Positions 1-9,866 are shown, counted from the stretch's first letter. The stretch: 64,000 bases of DNA from Neomesorhizobium sp963726065 (GCA_963726065.1 CAVSAU010000006.1:272372-336371); one strand, 5' to 3'. Notes: a model not told the origin generated them from the sequence alone. Numbers and translations: made by a program.

Positions 1-519
1 CTCAAGCGCCGTGCGTGCCCGCACCAGTAGTGGCTGTGCGAAAAGATCGTTCTGGTTGCGGATCTCGCGGTTGCTCCATTCGTCGATCTTCTGAGCCTTG
101 GCGAGAACGCCCAGATTGCGGATCATATCGCGCGCCGACCAGAACAGGTCGCCATTGATCGAAGCGGACCTGATCTCGTCGGAATTGACGGAACCGAGAC
201 GAGGCAGGACATCGGCATAGGCGCGCGACAGCGCCTCCACCTGCGCGGTCAACCGATCCGCGTGCCCTCGTGCGGCCGAAGTCAGTTCGTCGCGCGTGTC
301 CTCGCGCCAGGCGGTCGCCGTCTGATCCGCGAAGTTGGCTGCGTTGCGCAGGTCACGCATCAACGCGATCGTATCGGCCGCGGTCGTATCGAGCTGCCGG
401 CGGAATGCGTTGATGTTGTTCATGGCCAACATGATGGCCGTTGCGGCAACGGCGATCGCGAGCAATCCGGACAGGTAGCGAATCCGGATCGACCGGACAA
501 AGGACGTATATTGCGGCAC
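1..519 (-). CDS. Partial membrane-anchored sensor-like protein (N-terminal 173 residues)
   Basis: An open minus-strand frame runs off the left edge of the window. The only plausible start seen is a GTG (complement of 517-519). Residues about 15-33 form one hydrophobic segment, followed by about 140 mostly helical residues rich in Ala, Arg, Asp and Leu, as in the extracytoplasmic sensing part of histidine kinases or diguanylate cyclases. No catalytic domain lies inside the window, so the output function cannot be named. It is transcribed in the same direction as ispA and about 200 bp downstream of it. The frame is uninterrupted and codon use looks coding. Confidence 0.6.
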   Translation of the reverse strand, partial: MPQYTSFVRSIRIRYLSGLLAIAVAATAIMLAMNNINAFRRQLDTTAADTIALMRDLRNAANFADQTATAWREDTRDELTSAARGHADRLTAQVEALSRAYADVLPRLGSVNSDEIRSASINGDLFWSARDMIRNLGVLAKAQKIDEWSNREIRNQNDLFAQPLLVRARTALE

Positions 520-725
520 GCGAACCCCCGAACACCCAGAACCAAGCCTTTCGGCAAAGCTCTTGCCAGCGTTTTGCGAGCGGGATTACGCCCTATTTAC
601 ATTAAGAAACGGTGTGCGGCGCGGCAGCGGCCCGCAAGGCAGCAACCCAGGCGCGAAACAGGCTGGCAAAATTTGCTTACGGCACGTCTCGTGAAAAGGA
701 TTCACGCGACTTCGGCAGACGTGCG

Positions 726-1643
726 TCAGTTGCGGCGCTCGGCGATGAACAGGGCGGCTGCTTTCAGCAAGTCCGCGCGCTCGCCGAACGGTTCGAGCAG
801 TGATTGCGCCTGTTCGACAAGGCCGACCAGCTGCTGACGCGCCCAGTTGCCACCATGCAGCGCCGCAAGCGTCGCCTTGCCTGCCGCAGCGTCCTTGCCG
901 GTTGCTTTACCCAGGGTCTCGGCGTTCGAGGTGAGATCGAGCAGGTCGTCGGCCAGCTGAAAGGCGAGGCCGATGGCCGAACCGAATTCGGCAAGCCTTT
1001 CGCGCTCTGCGGGGGTCGCATCAGCGATGATCGCGCCGGCTTCGCATGCAAAGCGTATCAGCGCGCCGGTCTTCATCGCCTGCAGCGTGATGATGCCAGC
1101 CTCGCCTGGTTTCTTTCGTTCGGCCTCGAGGTCGAGCGCTTGGCCGCCCGCCATGCCTCCCAAGCCTGCCGCTCGGGCAAGGCCCAGCACCAGTTCGGCT
1201 CTCGCCGATGCCGGAAGTGGGGTCGCAGGATCGGCGATGACGTCGAAGGCAAAGGTAAGCAGGCTGTCGCCGGCGAGGATTGCAGTCGCCTCATCGAATG
1301 CCCGGTGTACGGTCGGCTCGCCGCGCCGCAGGTCGTCATCGTCCATCGACGGCAGGTCGTCGTGGATGAGCGAGTAGCAATGGACGCATTCGAGCGCGGC
1401 CGCCACACGCAAGGCAGCCTCTCCATCGGCGCTGAAAAGTGCTGCCGTTTCCATCACGAGAAAAGGTCGAAGCCGCTTGCCGCCGTTCAGCACCCCATAT
1501 CGCATGGCGGCGAGCAGGCGCTCGGGCCTGGCTATTTCGCCGGGCAGGATCCGGTCGCCAAGCAGGTCGCGCAGCGACGCCTCGGCAGCGACGGCGCGCC
1601 TTGCGAGGACTGTTTCGAAGGGCAGATCAACGGTTTTATCCAT
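726..1643 (-). CDS. ispA: Polyprenyl synthetase, farnesyl diphosphate synthase type
   Basis: Condenses isopentenyl diphosphate with allylic diphosphates to make (2E,6E)-FPP in the cytoplasm, feeding undecaprenyl-phosphate, quinones and hopanoids. Counting from a GTG at 1652, GGKR sits at residues 57-60, the first Asp-rich motif DDLPSMDDDD at 98-107, KTG at 194-196 and the second Asp-rich motif DDLLD at 235-239. About 305 residues is the normal length. I chose the ATG at 1643; the in-frame GTG at 1652 is the alternative and neither has a clear ribosome site. It is divergent from mtgA. Undecaprenyl phosphate is the carrier for both mtgA substrate and the polysaccharide made downstream, but ispA here is simply a housekeeping neighbour. 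Confidence 0.88.
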   Translation of the reverse strand: MDKTVDLPFETVLARRAVAAEASLRDLLGDRILPGEIARPERLLAAMRYGVLNGGKRLRPFLVMETAALFSADGEAALRVAAALECVHCYSLIHDDLPSMDDDDLRRGEPTVHRAFDEATAILAGDSLLTFAFDVIADPATPLPASARAELVLGLARAAGLGGMAGGQALDLEAERKKPGEAGIITLQAMKTGALIRFACEAGAIIADATPAERERLAEFGSAIGLAFQLADDLLDLTSNAETLGKATGKDAAAGKATLAALHGGNWARQQLVGLVEQAQSLLEPFGERADLLKAAALFIAERRN

Positions 1644-1729
1644 GAGCGGCACGGTTTAAGCCAAAAGCACTGGCGGTCAAGCGGCTGCCCGGCATTGCGC
1701 TCGAAGCATCGCCCCGGTATGCGAAAGGG

Positions 1730-2518
1730 ATGAACTCGGGGACATCGGGCTTGACCGGGCCAACAGTTGATCCAGAACCGGAAGGGCTGGGCATGCCGGC
1801 GAAACGGAAGGGATCGTCGCGCAGGGCGCGGTTGGGCGTCGGTTTACGCGGCGGGATGGGGCGCGGCTTGCTGGCGCTCATCGCCTTGGGGATGCTGCCC
1901 CTGGTGCTTACGATCCTCTACCTGCCTCCGTTCGTGCATCCGATCTCGACGCTGATGCTGAAGGATCTGGTCACCTTCCAGGGCTATGACCGGCAGTGGG
2001 TTTCGATCGACGACATCTCGCCGGTGCTGGTCCACTCCGTCATCATGTCCGAGGATGGGCAATTCTGCGGGCATCGCGGCATCGACTGGGGCGAACTCAA
2101 TTCGGTGATCGACGACGCGATGGCCGGCGAGGCAACCCGCGGCGCTTCCACGATCACCATGCAGACTGTAAAAAATCTCTATCTCTGGCAACGCCCGCTG
2201 GGTACGGTGCGCAAGATCGTAGAGTTGCCCCTCGCGGTCTATTTCGACCTGGTGATGTCAAAGCGGCGCATCATGGAAATCTACCTGAACGTAGCCGAAT
2301 GGGGGCCTGGCATCTACGGCGTCGAAGCCGCGGCGCAGTATCACTTCAAACGTCCTTCCAGGGAGCTTTCGCGCCGGCAGGCAGCATTGCTGGCGGTCAG
2401 CCTCCCCAATCCCATCGCACGCAATCCGGCCAAGCCGGGCCCCGGCCTCCGGCGGCTCGCCTCGGTCATCGAGAGACGGGCGGCGCGCGCCGGCGCCTAT
2501 GTCGGCTGTGTCGATTGA
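1730..2518 (+). CDS. mtgA: Monofunctional biosynthetic peptidoglycan transglycosylase
   Basis: Polymerises lipid II into glycan strands (family GT51) without a transpeptidase domain. A cytoplasmic basic N-terminus is followed by one membrane anchor at about residues 46-66. The GT51 motifs are present: SEDGQFCGHRG with catalytic Glu108, GASTITMQ at 138-145, then KRRIMEIYLN and the EWGPGIYGVEAA block. Total length of 262 residues fits MtgA. The start is uncertain: ATG at 1730 directly follows AAAGGG, while the ATG at 1793 (residue 22) gives a more usual short N-terminus. The next gene starts 35 bp after the stop. Confidence 0.92.
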   Translation: MNSGTSGLTGPTVDPEPEGLGMPAKRKGSSRRARLGVGLRGGMGRGLLALIALGMLPLVLTILYLPPFVHPISTLMLKDLVTFQGYDRQWVSIDDISPVLVHSVIMSEDGQFCGHRGIDWGELNSVIDDAMAGEATRGASTITMQTVKNLYLWQRPLGTVRKIVELPLAVYFDLVMSKRRIMEIYLNVAEWGPGIYGVEAAAQYHFKRPSRELSRRQAALLAVSLPNPIARNPAKPGPGLRRLASVIERRAARAGAYVGCVD

Positions 2519-2553
2519 GGCTAACCCTACTCCCGGAATCCAGGAGGCCTGTC

Positions 2554-4206
2554 ATGGTGATTAAACGTTGGGCGTTGCGTCTGTGGCAGTCGTTTTCGAC
2601 TACGGGCCTGCTCGTCGGCGCCCTCTTCTTCGCCGCGTCGCTGACCCCGACCTTGCTGCCGCGCGCTTACCCCCTGCAGGGTGCGCTGTCGGGATGTTCG
2701 TTCGCCGCTGGCTATGGGGTCGGCGTTTTCGCGCTGTGGTTATGGGACTATCTGGAACTGCCCAAACCCGCACGCCGGAAGGCGCGCGTCATCAAGCTGA
2801 TTGCAACCGTCGTCTGCGCCGCAGTCGTCGTCACCTTCTTGTGGCAGGCATCGGAATGGCAGAATTCCATTCGCGCCGTTATGAACATCGAGCCCGTCGA
2901 CAGCGCCAACCCGTTCCGGGTCGGCTTGGTCGCCCTGCTGGTTTTTGTCCTACTCATCGCTCTAGCGCGCCTGTTCGAGTTGAGCTTTCGCTACTCGTCC
3001 GGGCCGCTGCGGCGCTACGTTCCCCGGCGCGTCTCCAATGTCATCGGCGTCATCGTGTCGGTCGCGCTGTTCTGGACAGTGGCCAACGGGGTGCTTTTCA
3101 AATCTGCCCTGCACGCCGCAGACACCTCGTTTCGCAAATTCGACGAACTGATCGAGGCCAGCACCGAAAAGCCGACAGACCCAAACAAGACCGGAAGTGC
3201 GGCGTCGCTGCTCGATTGGGAAGAGCTTGGAAGGGCTGGGCGCGAGTTCATCGCGACAGGGCCGTCGAAAGCCGATATCAGCGCTTTTCGCATGCAAGAC
3301 GCGATGGCGCCTATCCGCGTCTATGTCGGATTGCGCAATGGCGAAACTGCCGCCGAACGCGCAAAACTTGCCTTGGAAGAGCTGAAGCGCGTCGGCGCCT
3401 TCGACCGCTCCGTGCTCCTGGTCATCATGCCGACAGGCACCGGCTGGATCGATCCGGAAGCAATGGACACGGTCGAATACCTGCATGGCGGCGACATTGC
3501 GAGCGTCGCCATCCAGTATTCCTATTTGACCAGTTGGCTCTCACTGCTGGTCGAGCCCGACTATGGCGCTGAAGCGGCGCGCGCCCTTTTCTCGGAAGTC
3601 TATTCCTACTGGACGACGCTGCCGAAGGAGACACGGCCCCGGTTCTACCTGCACGGGCTCAGCCTCGGAGCGCTGAGTTCCCAGCTTTCGACCGAACTCT
3701 ACGATATCATCGGCGACCCGTTTCAGGGGGCTCTATGGAGCGGCCCTCCCTTCCAAAGCCAAGACTGGCGGCGTTTCACAGATGGCCGCAATCCGGGTTC
3801 CCCGGCCTGGCTACCGCGCTTCCGCGACGGCTCCTTCGTCCGCTTCACGCATCAGGAAGACGCGCTTGATTTACCCGGCGCCCAATGGGGACCGATGCGG
3901 ATCGTCTATCTCCAGTACGCGAGCGACCCGGTTACCTTCTTCGAGCCCGAATCCTTCTACCGCAAGCCGGCCTGGATGAACGAACCGCGCGGTCCCGACG
4001 TGTCGGGGGAGTTGCGATGGTATCCGGTGGTGACGATGTTGCAACTGGGGCTCGACATGGCGATGGCGACCACCACGCCGATGGGGTATGGCCATGTCTA
4101 CGCGCCGGAGCACTATATCGACGCCTGGATCGAGGTGACGGACGTCAAGGGCTGGAGCGAAGCCGATGTCGGGCGCCTGAAGGACTTTTTCATCAGCCGG
4201 CGATAG
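2554..4206 (+). CDS. Alpha/beta-hydrolase family membrane protein (Abhydrolase_9 type)
   Basis: A 550-residue protein with about five hydrophobic segments in the first 190 residues, then a soluble alpha/beta-hydrolase domain. The nucleophile elbow is GLSLGA with Ser370 as the probable catalytic serine; YGHVYAPEHY near the C-terminus probably carries the catalytic histidine. This matches the paired families known as alpha/beta-hydrolase N-terminus plus alpha/beta-hydrolase (Abhydrolase_9). The substrate is unknown. The ATG at 2554 is preceded by a strong AGGAGG at 2542-2547, which settles the start even though the frame is open further upstream. It probably is co-transcribed with mtgA. Confidence 0.9.
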   Translation: MVIKRWALRLWQSFSTTGLLVGALFFAASLTPTLLPRAYPLQGALSGCSFAAGYGVGVFALWLWDYLELPKPARRKARVIKLIATVVCAAVVVTFLWQASEWQNSIRAVMNIEPVDSANPFRVGLVALLVFVLLIALARLFELSFRYSSGPLRRYVPRRVSNVIGVIVSVALFWTVANGVLFKSALHAADTSFRKFDELIEASTEKPTDPNKTGSAASLLDWEELGRAGREFIATGPSKADISAFRMQDAMAPIRVYVGLRNGETAAERAKLALEELKRVGAFDRSVLLVIMPTGTGWIDPEAMDTVEYLHGGDIASVAIQYSYLTSWLSLLVEPDYGAEAARALFSEVYSYWTTLPKETRPRFYLHGLSLGALSSQLSTELYDIIGDPFQGALWSGPPFQSQDWRRFTDGRNPGSPAWLPRFRDGSFVRFTHQEDALDLPGAQWGPMRIVYLQYASDPVTFFEPESFYRKPAWMNEPRGPDVSGELRWYPVVTMLQLGLDMAMATTTPMGYGHVYAPEHYIDAWIEVTDVKGWSEADVGRLKDFFISRR

Positions 4207-4363
4207 GCATTTTCGTCGGCCTGCGGCAAAAAATATCGGCTCCAGTGCTGGTCAAAGCAATGCCAGTTGTGTATAGGCACGCCGACTTTCAGGATTCCGG
4301 CCCGCACATATGGCCCTTTCGCGAGGGACTATGGGGCTTTTGACCGATGAGTGAGTAGATCCA

Positions 4364-4543
4364 ATGGCTGTTCCTAAACGAAAAACTTCGCCGTCGAAGC
4401 GCGGCATGCGCCGTTCGGCCGATGCGCTGAAGGCCCCGACCTATGTCGAGGACAAGAACTCCGGCGAACTTCGCCGTCCGCACCACGTTGACCTGAAGAC
4501 CGGCATGTATCGCGGTCGCCAGGTTCTGGAACCGAAGGGCTGA
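4364..4543 (+). CDS. rpmF: 50S ribosomal protein L32
   Basis: A 59-residue basic protein starting MAVPKRKTSPSKRGMRR and ending RGRQVLEPKG, which is characteristic of alphaproteobacterial bL32. It lies in the large ribosomal subunit near the peptidyl transferase region. Like other rhizobial L32 proteins it lacks the four zinc-binding cysteines seen in some other bacteria. It is followed within 35 bp by a good intrinsic terminator, so transcription probably ends here. Confidence 0.97.
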   Translation: MAVPKRKTSPSKRGMRRSADALKAPTYVEDKNSGELRRPHHVDLKTGMYRGRQVLEPKG

Positions 4544-4574
4544 ATTTCCAGCCTCGTTCCGATCGAGTTGAAAG

Positions 4575-4599
4575 AGACCGGCCTCGTGCCGGTCTTTTT
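4575..4599 (+). terminator. Rho-independent terminator of rpmF
   Basis: A perfect 8-bp stem AGACCGGC / GCCGGTCT with loop CTCGT is followed directly by a T run. It begins 32 bp after the rpmF stop codon. Confidence 0.87.
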
Positions 4600-4683
4600 C
4601 ATTTGGAGAATGACTGGCTGAAAAGCCTTGACGCCGGTCAAACCCACGGGCTTCTAAAAAACGAGCCCAATGGAGAAGTCCCA

Positions 4684-5091
4684 ATGCTGGGTGGCATCCC
4701 GCTGCTGATCGTGCCCTTCATCCTCTACAATCTCGGCCTTGCCGGATCGTTCGGACAGGCTGCTGGCGGCGATATCTGGGCAAGCAACATATTCTCGCTG
4801 ACGATGATGTCCGGTGGCGTCTTCTCGCTGACCGTCGGCGATTTGCTGATCGTGGTGGCGCTGCTGCTTTTGTTCGTAGAGATCCTAAAATCGACACGCA
4901 CCTCGAACGCCTCGATCGTAGACCATTTGCTGTCGACCTTCGTGTTCGTCGCCTTCCTCGTCGAGTTCCTATTGGTTACGGCGGCCGCGCATTCGGTGTT
5001 CTTCACGCTCATGGTGATCGCACTGGTCGACGTACTGGCCGGCTTCTCCGTATCGCTGCGCTCGGCCGGCCGCGATCTCAATATGGAATAG
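4684..5091 (+). CDS. Small integral membrane protein of unknown function
   Basis: A 135-residue protein that is almost entirely hydrophobic, with four probable membrane segments (about 1-20, 44-67, 78-100 and 103-122) separated by short polar loops. I chose the ATG at 4684, preceded by a GAGAAG ribosome site; upstream in-frame TTG codons would run through the rpmF terminator. Similar uncharacterised proteins are common next to rpmF in rhizobia (general knowledge, not checked). No catalytic motif is visible. Confidence 0.72.
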   Translation: MLGGIPLLIVPFILYNLGLAGSFGQAAGGDIWASNIFSLTMMSGGVFSLTVGDLLIVVALLLLFVEILKSTRTSNASIVDHLLSTFVFVAFLVEFLLVTAAAHSVFFTLMVIALVDVLAGFSVSLRSAGRDLNME

Positions 5092-5607
5092 TTACAGGCG
5101 CCGGTCCTGCGACGCCTTTTCCTGCTTTCATGACGGCGAGCCACCGCTTCGCCGCACCTTGCCGCGAGCATTCCGTGCGACCCCTCAAGCCGCACCGATC
5201 GTAGGCTCCCACCCGACATCTCCAGCGCGTCGCGCCGAATGGGATTCGGCGGCCACGCTGCAGCTTGTTGTTTGTGCATGTCGTTTCTCCCGAAGCCGAG
5301 GACACTTTCGGGCGACATGCATTAAGTCCGCAATCAATCCCGCTTGCCGATCGTTTTTCCGCACGTCATCGCGTGCGAGAAACCCGTTTGCCGATCTCCA
5401 TTAGGGAGAGGGCGTATTGTACCGTCCGAAGTGATGACCCGGTTAGCCAGGCGGCTGTGTCGTGTTTGCCGATTGATTTGGTTAGCTTTTAGCCAACGTG
5501 CCTCAAGTGCAATTGTCCTTACAACGAACAGCCACGGCCATCCGAAGCTCAAAACTCCAGACGTTCCACAGAGAAGCGGCAAGGCGGCGGGCTGAACGAG
5601 GATCTTC
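5092..5607. other. Intergenic, no gene seen
   Basis: 516 bp with only short overlapping frames that lack coding character and convincing ribosome sites. I see no RNA gene or repeat. Confidence 0.5.
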
Positions 5608-5856
5608 GTGAATTGTTCGTTTGCGATGCCGGTCATTGTCGCCAAGGGTTACTGCCTTCTGATGGTCGCAGATGCAGAGGCGGCCGCCGCGTTCCTATCC
5701 GATCGCTGGCCGAGATATGGCCCCAGGCATGCGGAGGCGGCGAAACGGGTGAGGATGGCGATCGATGGCGACGCCACTCCACTCGAGGCCATGCAGGCCT
5801 TCGTGGCCGCGGGACGCGAAGCAGAAATTCTCGTCGAAGGCTACGTGCTGAGTTGA
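5608..5856 (+). CDS. DUF982 domain protein
   Basis: A small soluble protein of 76-82 residues with the DUF982 pattern: an Ala-rich helix (ADAEAAAAFLSDRWP), GPRHAEAAKRVRMAIDG, and a second helix ending in EAEILVEG. DUF982 proteins are short, multi-copy in rhizobia and functionally unassigned. The GTG at 5608 gives 82 residues; the ATG at 5626 gives 76 and is equally likely. The stop lies 73 bp before wecB, so the two could share a transcript. Confidence 0.72.
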   Translation: MNCSFAMPVIVAKGYCLLMVADAEAAAAFLSDRWPRYGPRHAEAAKRVRMAIDGDATPLEAMQAFVAAGREAEILVEGYVLS

Positions 5857-5929
5857 CCGCGCTCCCGATGCGCCAGCGATGCCCTGGCCCGCTCCCGACA
5901 ATCACAGCTTCTGGTTCAGGTGATCGGTG

Positions 5930-7210
5930 ATGAAGAAAGTTCTGACCATTTTCGGCACCCGCCCGGAAGCAATCAAGATGGCTCCGGTGATATCCGAACT
6001 GCGCCGGAGCGAGGAACTCGAATCCGTTGTCTGCGTGACTGCCCAGCACAGGGCCTTGCTCGACCAGGTGCTCGAGCTCTTTGACATCAAGCCGGACCAC
6101 GACCTCGATCTGATGCAGCCGAACCAGACGCTCGACCAGCTGACCGCGCGCGCGCTGACCGGCATCGGCGCTGTCCTCGACCAGGTAAAGCCGGACATCG
6201 TTCTGGTTCACGGCGATACCTCGACGACGTTGTCCGCATCGCTCGCCGCCTTTTACCGCAAATTGCCCGTCGGTCATGTCGAGGCCGGTTTGAGGTCGGG
6301 TTCGCTGCTGGCGCCCTGGCCGGAAGAAATGAACCGCCGTGTCGCCACGCTTGCGACGCGTTTTCATTTCGCGCCGACCGAACAATCGCGCCGCAACCTG
6401 CTTCTGGAGGGCATTCCCGCCAGCGACGTCCACGTGACTGGCAATACGGTGATCGACGCCTTATTCGAGACGGTCGCGAAAGTGCGCTCGTCTCCGCAAA
6501 AATTGCGGCAGTTCGAGCAGAAGTTCTCCTTCCTGGATGAAGGGCGTGCGCTGATCCTTGTCACCGGACATCGCCGGGAAAACTTCGGCGCCGGCTTCGA
6601 GGACATCTGCCACGCGCTTCTCGATATCGCCGCCAATCACGATGTGCAGATCGTCTACCCCGTGCACCCCAATCCAAGTGTGCGCGAACCGGTCGAGCGG
6701 CTGCTCAAGCAGGAGCCGTCCATCCATCTGATCGAGCCGCAGGAATACGAGCCGTTCGTTTACCTGATGGAGAAATCCCATCTGATCATTACCGATTCCG
6801 GTGGCGTACAGGAAGAAGCACCGTCGCTCGGCAAGCCGATCCTGGTCATGCGCGATACGACAGAGCGCCCGGAGGCGGTCGATGCCGGCACCGTCATCCT
6901 TGTTGGCACGTCGAGAGCGCGGATCGCCGGCGAAGCCGGCCGCCTTCTTACCGACTCGCGGCATTATCGACACATGGCGCAGGCGATCAATCCTTATGGC
7001 GATGGTCAGGCGGCACAACGAATCCGGCACATCGTCGAGAGCCGGCTTGTCGAAGCGCCCTCTGCCCATACCGGCGGCTTCAATGGCCACGCAAAGAGAA
7101 GCAAGGTTGCTTCACTGGATCGTGGCAGGCTTGACAGGGTGCCGGCGTTGACGCACGCGGCCCGCGTCGCTGTTCGACGCGACGAGCCCCCGGAAATCCC
7201 GACCGACTGA
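5930..7210 (+). CDS. wecB: UDP-N-acetylglucosamine 2-epimerase
   Basis: Interconverts UDP-GlcNAc and UDP-ManNAc, the first step toward ManNAcA-type uronic acids. GTRPEAIKM at 9-17, VHGDTSTT with Asp96, HVEAGLRSG at 116-124, PEEMNRR near 131 and the SGGVQEEAPSLGKP block near 290 are all intact. The protein is 426 residues, about 50 longer than typical WecB; the extra C-terminal tail after the IRHIVE segment shows no recognisable motif. Start is ATG 5930 (GTG 5927 is adjacent). It is separated from wecC/wecG (16.8-18.9 kb) by other operons and IS elements but belongs to the same pathway. A WbpI-type epimerase acting on a 2,3-diacetamido substrate cannot be excluded. Confidence 0.92.
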   Translation: MKKVLTIFGTRPEAIKMAPVISELRRSEELESVVCVTAQHRALLDQVLELFDIKPDHDLDLMQPNQTLDQLTARALTGIGAVLDQVKPDIVLVHGDTSTTLSASLAAFYRKLPVGHVEAGLRSGSLLAPWPEEMNRRVATLATRFHFAPTEQSRRNLLLEGIPASDVHVTGNTVIDALFETVAKVRSSPQKLRQFEQKFSFLDEGRALILVTGHRRENFGAGFEDICHALLDIAANHDVQIVYPVHPNPSVREPVERLLKQEPSIHLIEPQEYEPFVYLMEKSHLIITDSGGVQEEAPSLGKPILVMRDTTERPEAVDAGTVILVGTSRARIAGEAGRLLTDSRHYRHMAQAINPYGDGQAAQRIRHIVESRLVEAPSAHTGGFNGHAKRSKVASLDRGRLDRVPALTHAARVAVRRDEPPEIPTD

Positions 7211-7298
7211 TGGACAAAGCAGGGAACGCGCACAGGCGCCCGTCCGTCATTGATTCCTGCAGACTTGCATACTGGTCGACCGTGAACAATTTGAGTTC

Positions 7299-8714
7299 TT
7301 AAGCGGTGAGTTGCTTGGGCGGGTTTTGAAGCAACGTGATCACGAGGCACAAAAATGCCCTCAGCCATTTGAGCAGGAGGGAGAAGTTGTAGCCGGCGGC
7401 CGCCAGCACAGCGTTGATCCCATCGCCCGTTGCGTGAGCGAGGTAGTTGCGGCCCATTCTGTGCTCGTTCTTGATGTGGCCGATCACCGGCTCGACCGCC
7501 GATCGTCGCCGCATCTGGCGCTTGATTGCTGGCGTCAGGCGGCGTTTCTGGCCGGCGGTGAAGACTCTGAACCTGTGGCTGTCGGGCGCGTTGTGGCCGT
7601 CGCGACGACGCTTCGCATCGCGCTGGGGTAGCCGGCGTCGGCAAGGATGCGCTCGATGTCGGCGCCGATGGTGTCTTGCATCGCGGGAATGACCGTTGCC
7701 AGCGTGTGCCCGTCGTAGGGATTGCCGGGAAGGGCCATGGCGTTGAGGGCGAACTGGCCGCCCTTCGAGCGCTTCAGCGTGGTGGCGATGGAGACTTTGA
7801 CGCCGAATTCGTAAGGGGCGTGGGCCTTGCCCTTGCCGATGCACTCGACCTCATGGGCGTGCAGGCTGTAGATCTTGCGGCCGCGCTGACGCTGCCTCTG
7901 TTCCAGGACCGTCGAGGCCTGGTAGAGCGGCCACTTGAAGATGCGTGTCCAGCCCGGCATCGTCGGCGATCTGGCGCTTGATGTCGCGGATGATGCGCCC
8001 GAGATAGGTCTTGAGCTTGCGCAGCGCCTTGCCGGCCCGCTTGAATTGCTTGGCGTGCGCATAGCGCTGGTGCTTGATCAGCGCCAGCTTGCCGATCCGC
8101 ACATAAGACTGGCGCAGATCAAGCCCCGTCTTCCTGGCCAGCCGCACCAACCGCTCGCGGGCGCGATGGATGAGCTTGGCGTCGGTCGGGAACATCACAT
8201 TCTTGGGCTGCACCGTTGTATCGACGATGACCCGCCGCGTGTCCTGCGGCTTCATCGCTCCGGTCTTCACCGCCACCGCCAGGCTTTCCTGCAGCAGGGC
8301 CGTGATCCGCTCCTCGCCCATGCGCTGACGCCAGCGCGTCATCGACGAGCGGTCGAATGGCAGTTCATGTTGGAAGAACTCCTCGCCGCACAGATACTGG
8401 AAATAGGGGTTCTCGATCCAACGCGCGCACAGCGCCTCGTCCGACAGGTTGAAGGTGTGCTTGAGGATCGCCAGCCCGGCCATCAGCCGCGTCGGCAAGG
8501 GCGGCATGCCCGGTCCGTCGGAATAGACCGCGCCGAAACGCTCTTCCAGCACCGACCAGTCGATGGCCTGCGTCAACCGCACCAGTTCGTGCTTCATGTT
8601 GAGAATCTGATCAAGGCGGGCGCGGAACAGATCCTGTTCTCCCGTCTCGCGCCGCTCGCGTGGCTTGCCCATCCCCTGGCTCTCCGATTCACCGCGATAA
8701 GCGAAGTGAATCAC
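7299..8714 (-). pseudogene. IS5-type transposase, broken by two frame changes
   Basis: A DDE transposase read in three successive minus-strand frames. The N-terminal part (7950-8714) is intact, with the DUF772-like block ending FDRSSMTRWRQRMG. The middle part carries YSLHAHEVECIGKGKA and ADAGY, and the C-terminal part carries RRSAVEPVIGHIKNEHRMGRN. Frame changes lie near 7945 and near 7610-7630. Putting the three together gives a full-length protein of about 470 residues. The C-terminal boundary is followed by the end sequence GTCGACCGTGAAC (7277-7289), also found beside related fragments at 26.7 and 51.9 kb. I could not define the other terminal repeat. The element lies between wecB and the wzz operon. 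Confidence 0.85.
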
Positions 8715-8935
8715 GCCTGGTCAGGCAGCGAAACCGCAAACTGATATTGCAAGAAAACCACCCACAACTTGCTCGTTTCTTGCAACTTCGAAACCAACAT
8801 CGCGCGCGTTTTCTACGAAATATCAACCGCTTCCGAATTCTTCACGGCCGACTACTGATACCGCCGGCCCATGGAAACACGGGGCCGTTCCGGCGCGTAA
8901 TCGCGAAACAACAGGGGTCGCACAGTTCGTTCGTT

Positions 8936-9787
8936 TCAGCCCTGCGACGGCTGCACAAGCGATTGCACATTGCGATCGTTTATGACCTGGCGCGTGATGG
9001 CGGCGTCGACCGTGTCGACATTGTCGGCATAGGCGTAGACGAGCGCGTAATCGCAGATCTGGTTGATGACACGCGGCAGGCCGTGACTGGCGGTGAACAC
9101 CACGTCGCATGCTTCGGGGGTGAATATCTCGCGCTCGGCGCCGACCACCCTGAGCCGGTGGCTGATGTATTCCCGAACCGCATCTCGCGACATGCCCGAC
9201 AGATGGAAGCGCGCCGAGACCCGCTGCGCGAATTGCAGCAGCTTCGGCCGTCCGATGATCTGGTTGAGCTCCGGCTGGCCGACGAGGACAATCTGCAACA
9301 GTTCGTCGCGCTCGCCGTTCAGGTTGGAGAAACACCGGAGTTCCTCGAGCATCTTCTCCGAAAGGTTCTGCGCCTCGTCGAATATGAGCACCGTGTGATT
9401 TCCGGCAGCCAGTTCGGAATGCAGCAGCGCCTCGAACTGGGCAAAGCGCTTCACGTAGGGCATTGCCTCGACGATGGGGTGGCCGAGCGACGACATTACC
9501 CAATGCAGGAGTTGTCCCCTGTCGCCATGTGCATTCGAGATAAGTCCGATCCGCAGATCCTGCGGCGCTGCCCGCAGCAGATGGCGGATGAGTGTTGTCT
9601 TGCCGACGCCGATTTCACCGGTGATGACGGTAATCGGCGCGAAGGTCGCCAGCCCGTACTCCAGCAGCGCATAAGCGCGCGCATGATTTGACGACCAGAA
9701 CAGAAAATCGGGGTCCGGCAACAGGGTGAACGGACGCCCACGCAGCCCAAAGTATTCAGAATAAATCAAAAACGAGCTGGACATCAT
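8936..9787 (-). CDS. ExeA-type AAA ATPase linked to polysaccharide export
   Basis: A 283-residue cytoplasmic P-loop ATPase. Walker A is GEIGVGKT at 57-64 and Walker B is VLIFDEAQ at 133-140; the opening YFGLRGRPFTLLPDP is the hallmark of the ExeA/XrtA-associated ATPase family. These proteins are found beside Wzc-like kinases in exopolysaccharide loci. Start is the ATG pair at 9787/9784; an upstream open frame has no homology. It is the third gene after wzz and the BY-kinase, 79 bp from the latter. Its exact role (regulatory ATPase or assembly factor) is not known. Confidence 0.85.
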   Translation of the reverse strand: MMSSSFLIYSEYFGLRGRPFTLLPDPDFLFWSSNHARAYALLEYGLATFAPITVITGEIGVGKTTLIRHLLRAAPQDLRIGLISNAHGDRGQLLHWVMSSLGHPIVEAMPYVKRFAQFEALLHSELAAGNHTVLIFDEAQNLSEKMLEELRCFSNLNGERDELLQIVLVGQPELNQIIGRPKLLQFAQRVSARFHLSGMSRDAVREYISHRLRVVGAEREIFTPEACDVVFTASHGLPRVINQICDYALVYAYADNVDTVDAAITRQVINDRNVQSLVQPSQG

Positions 9788-9866
9788 GAATCGGGTGCTT
9801 GAGGAGGCTCTCTCGTCGACCGACGAGATTGAGCGCCTTGGCGAAGAGAGATCGGCCATTTGCGGA

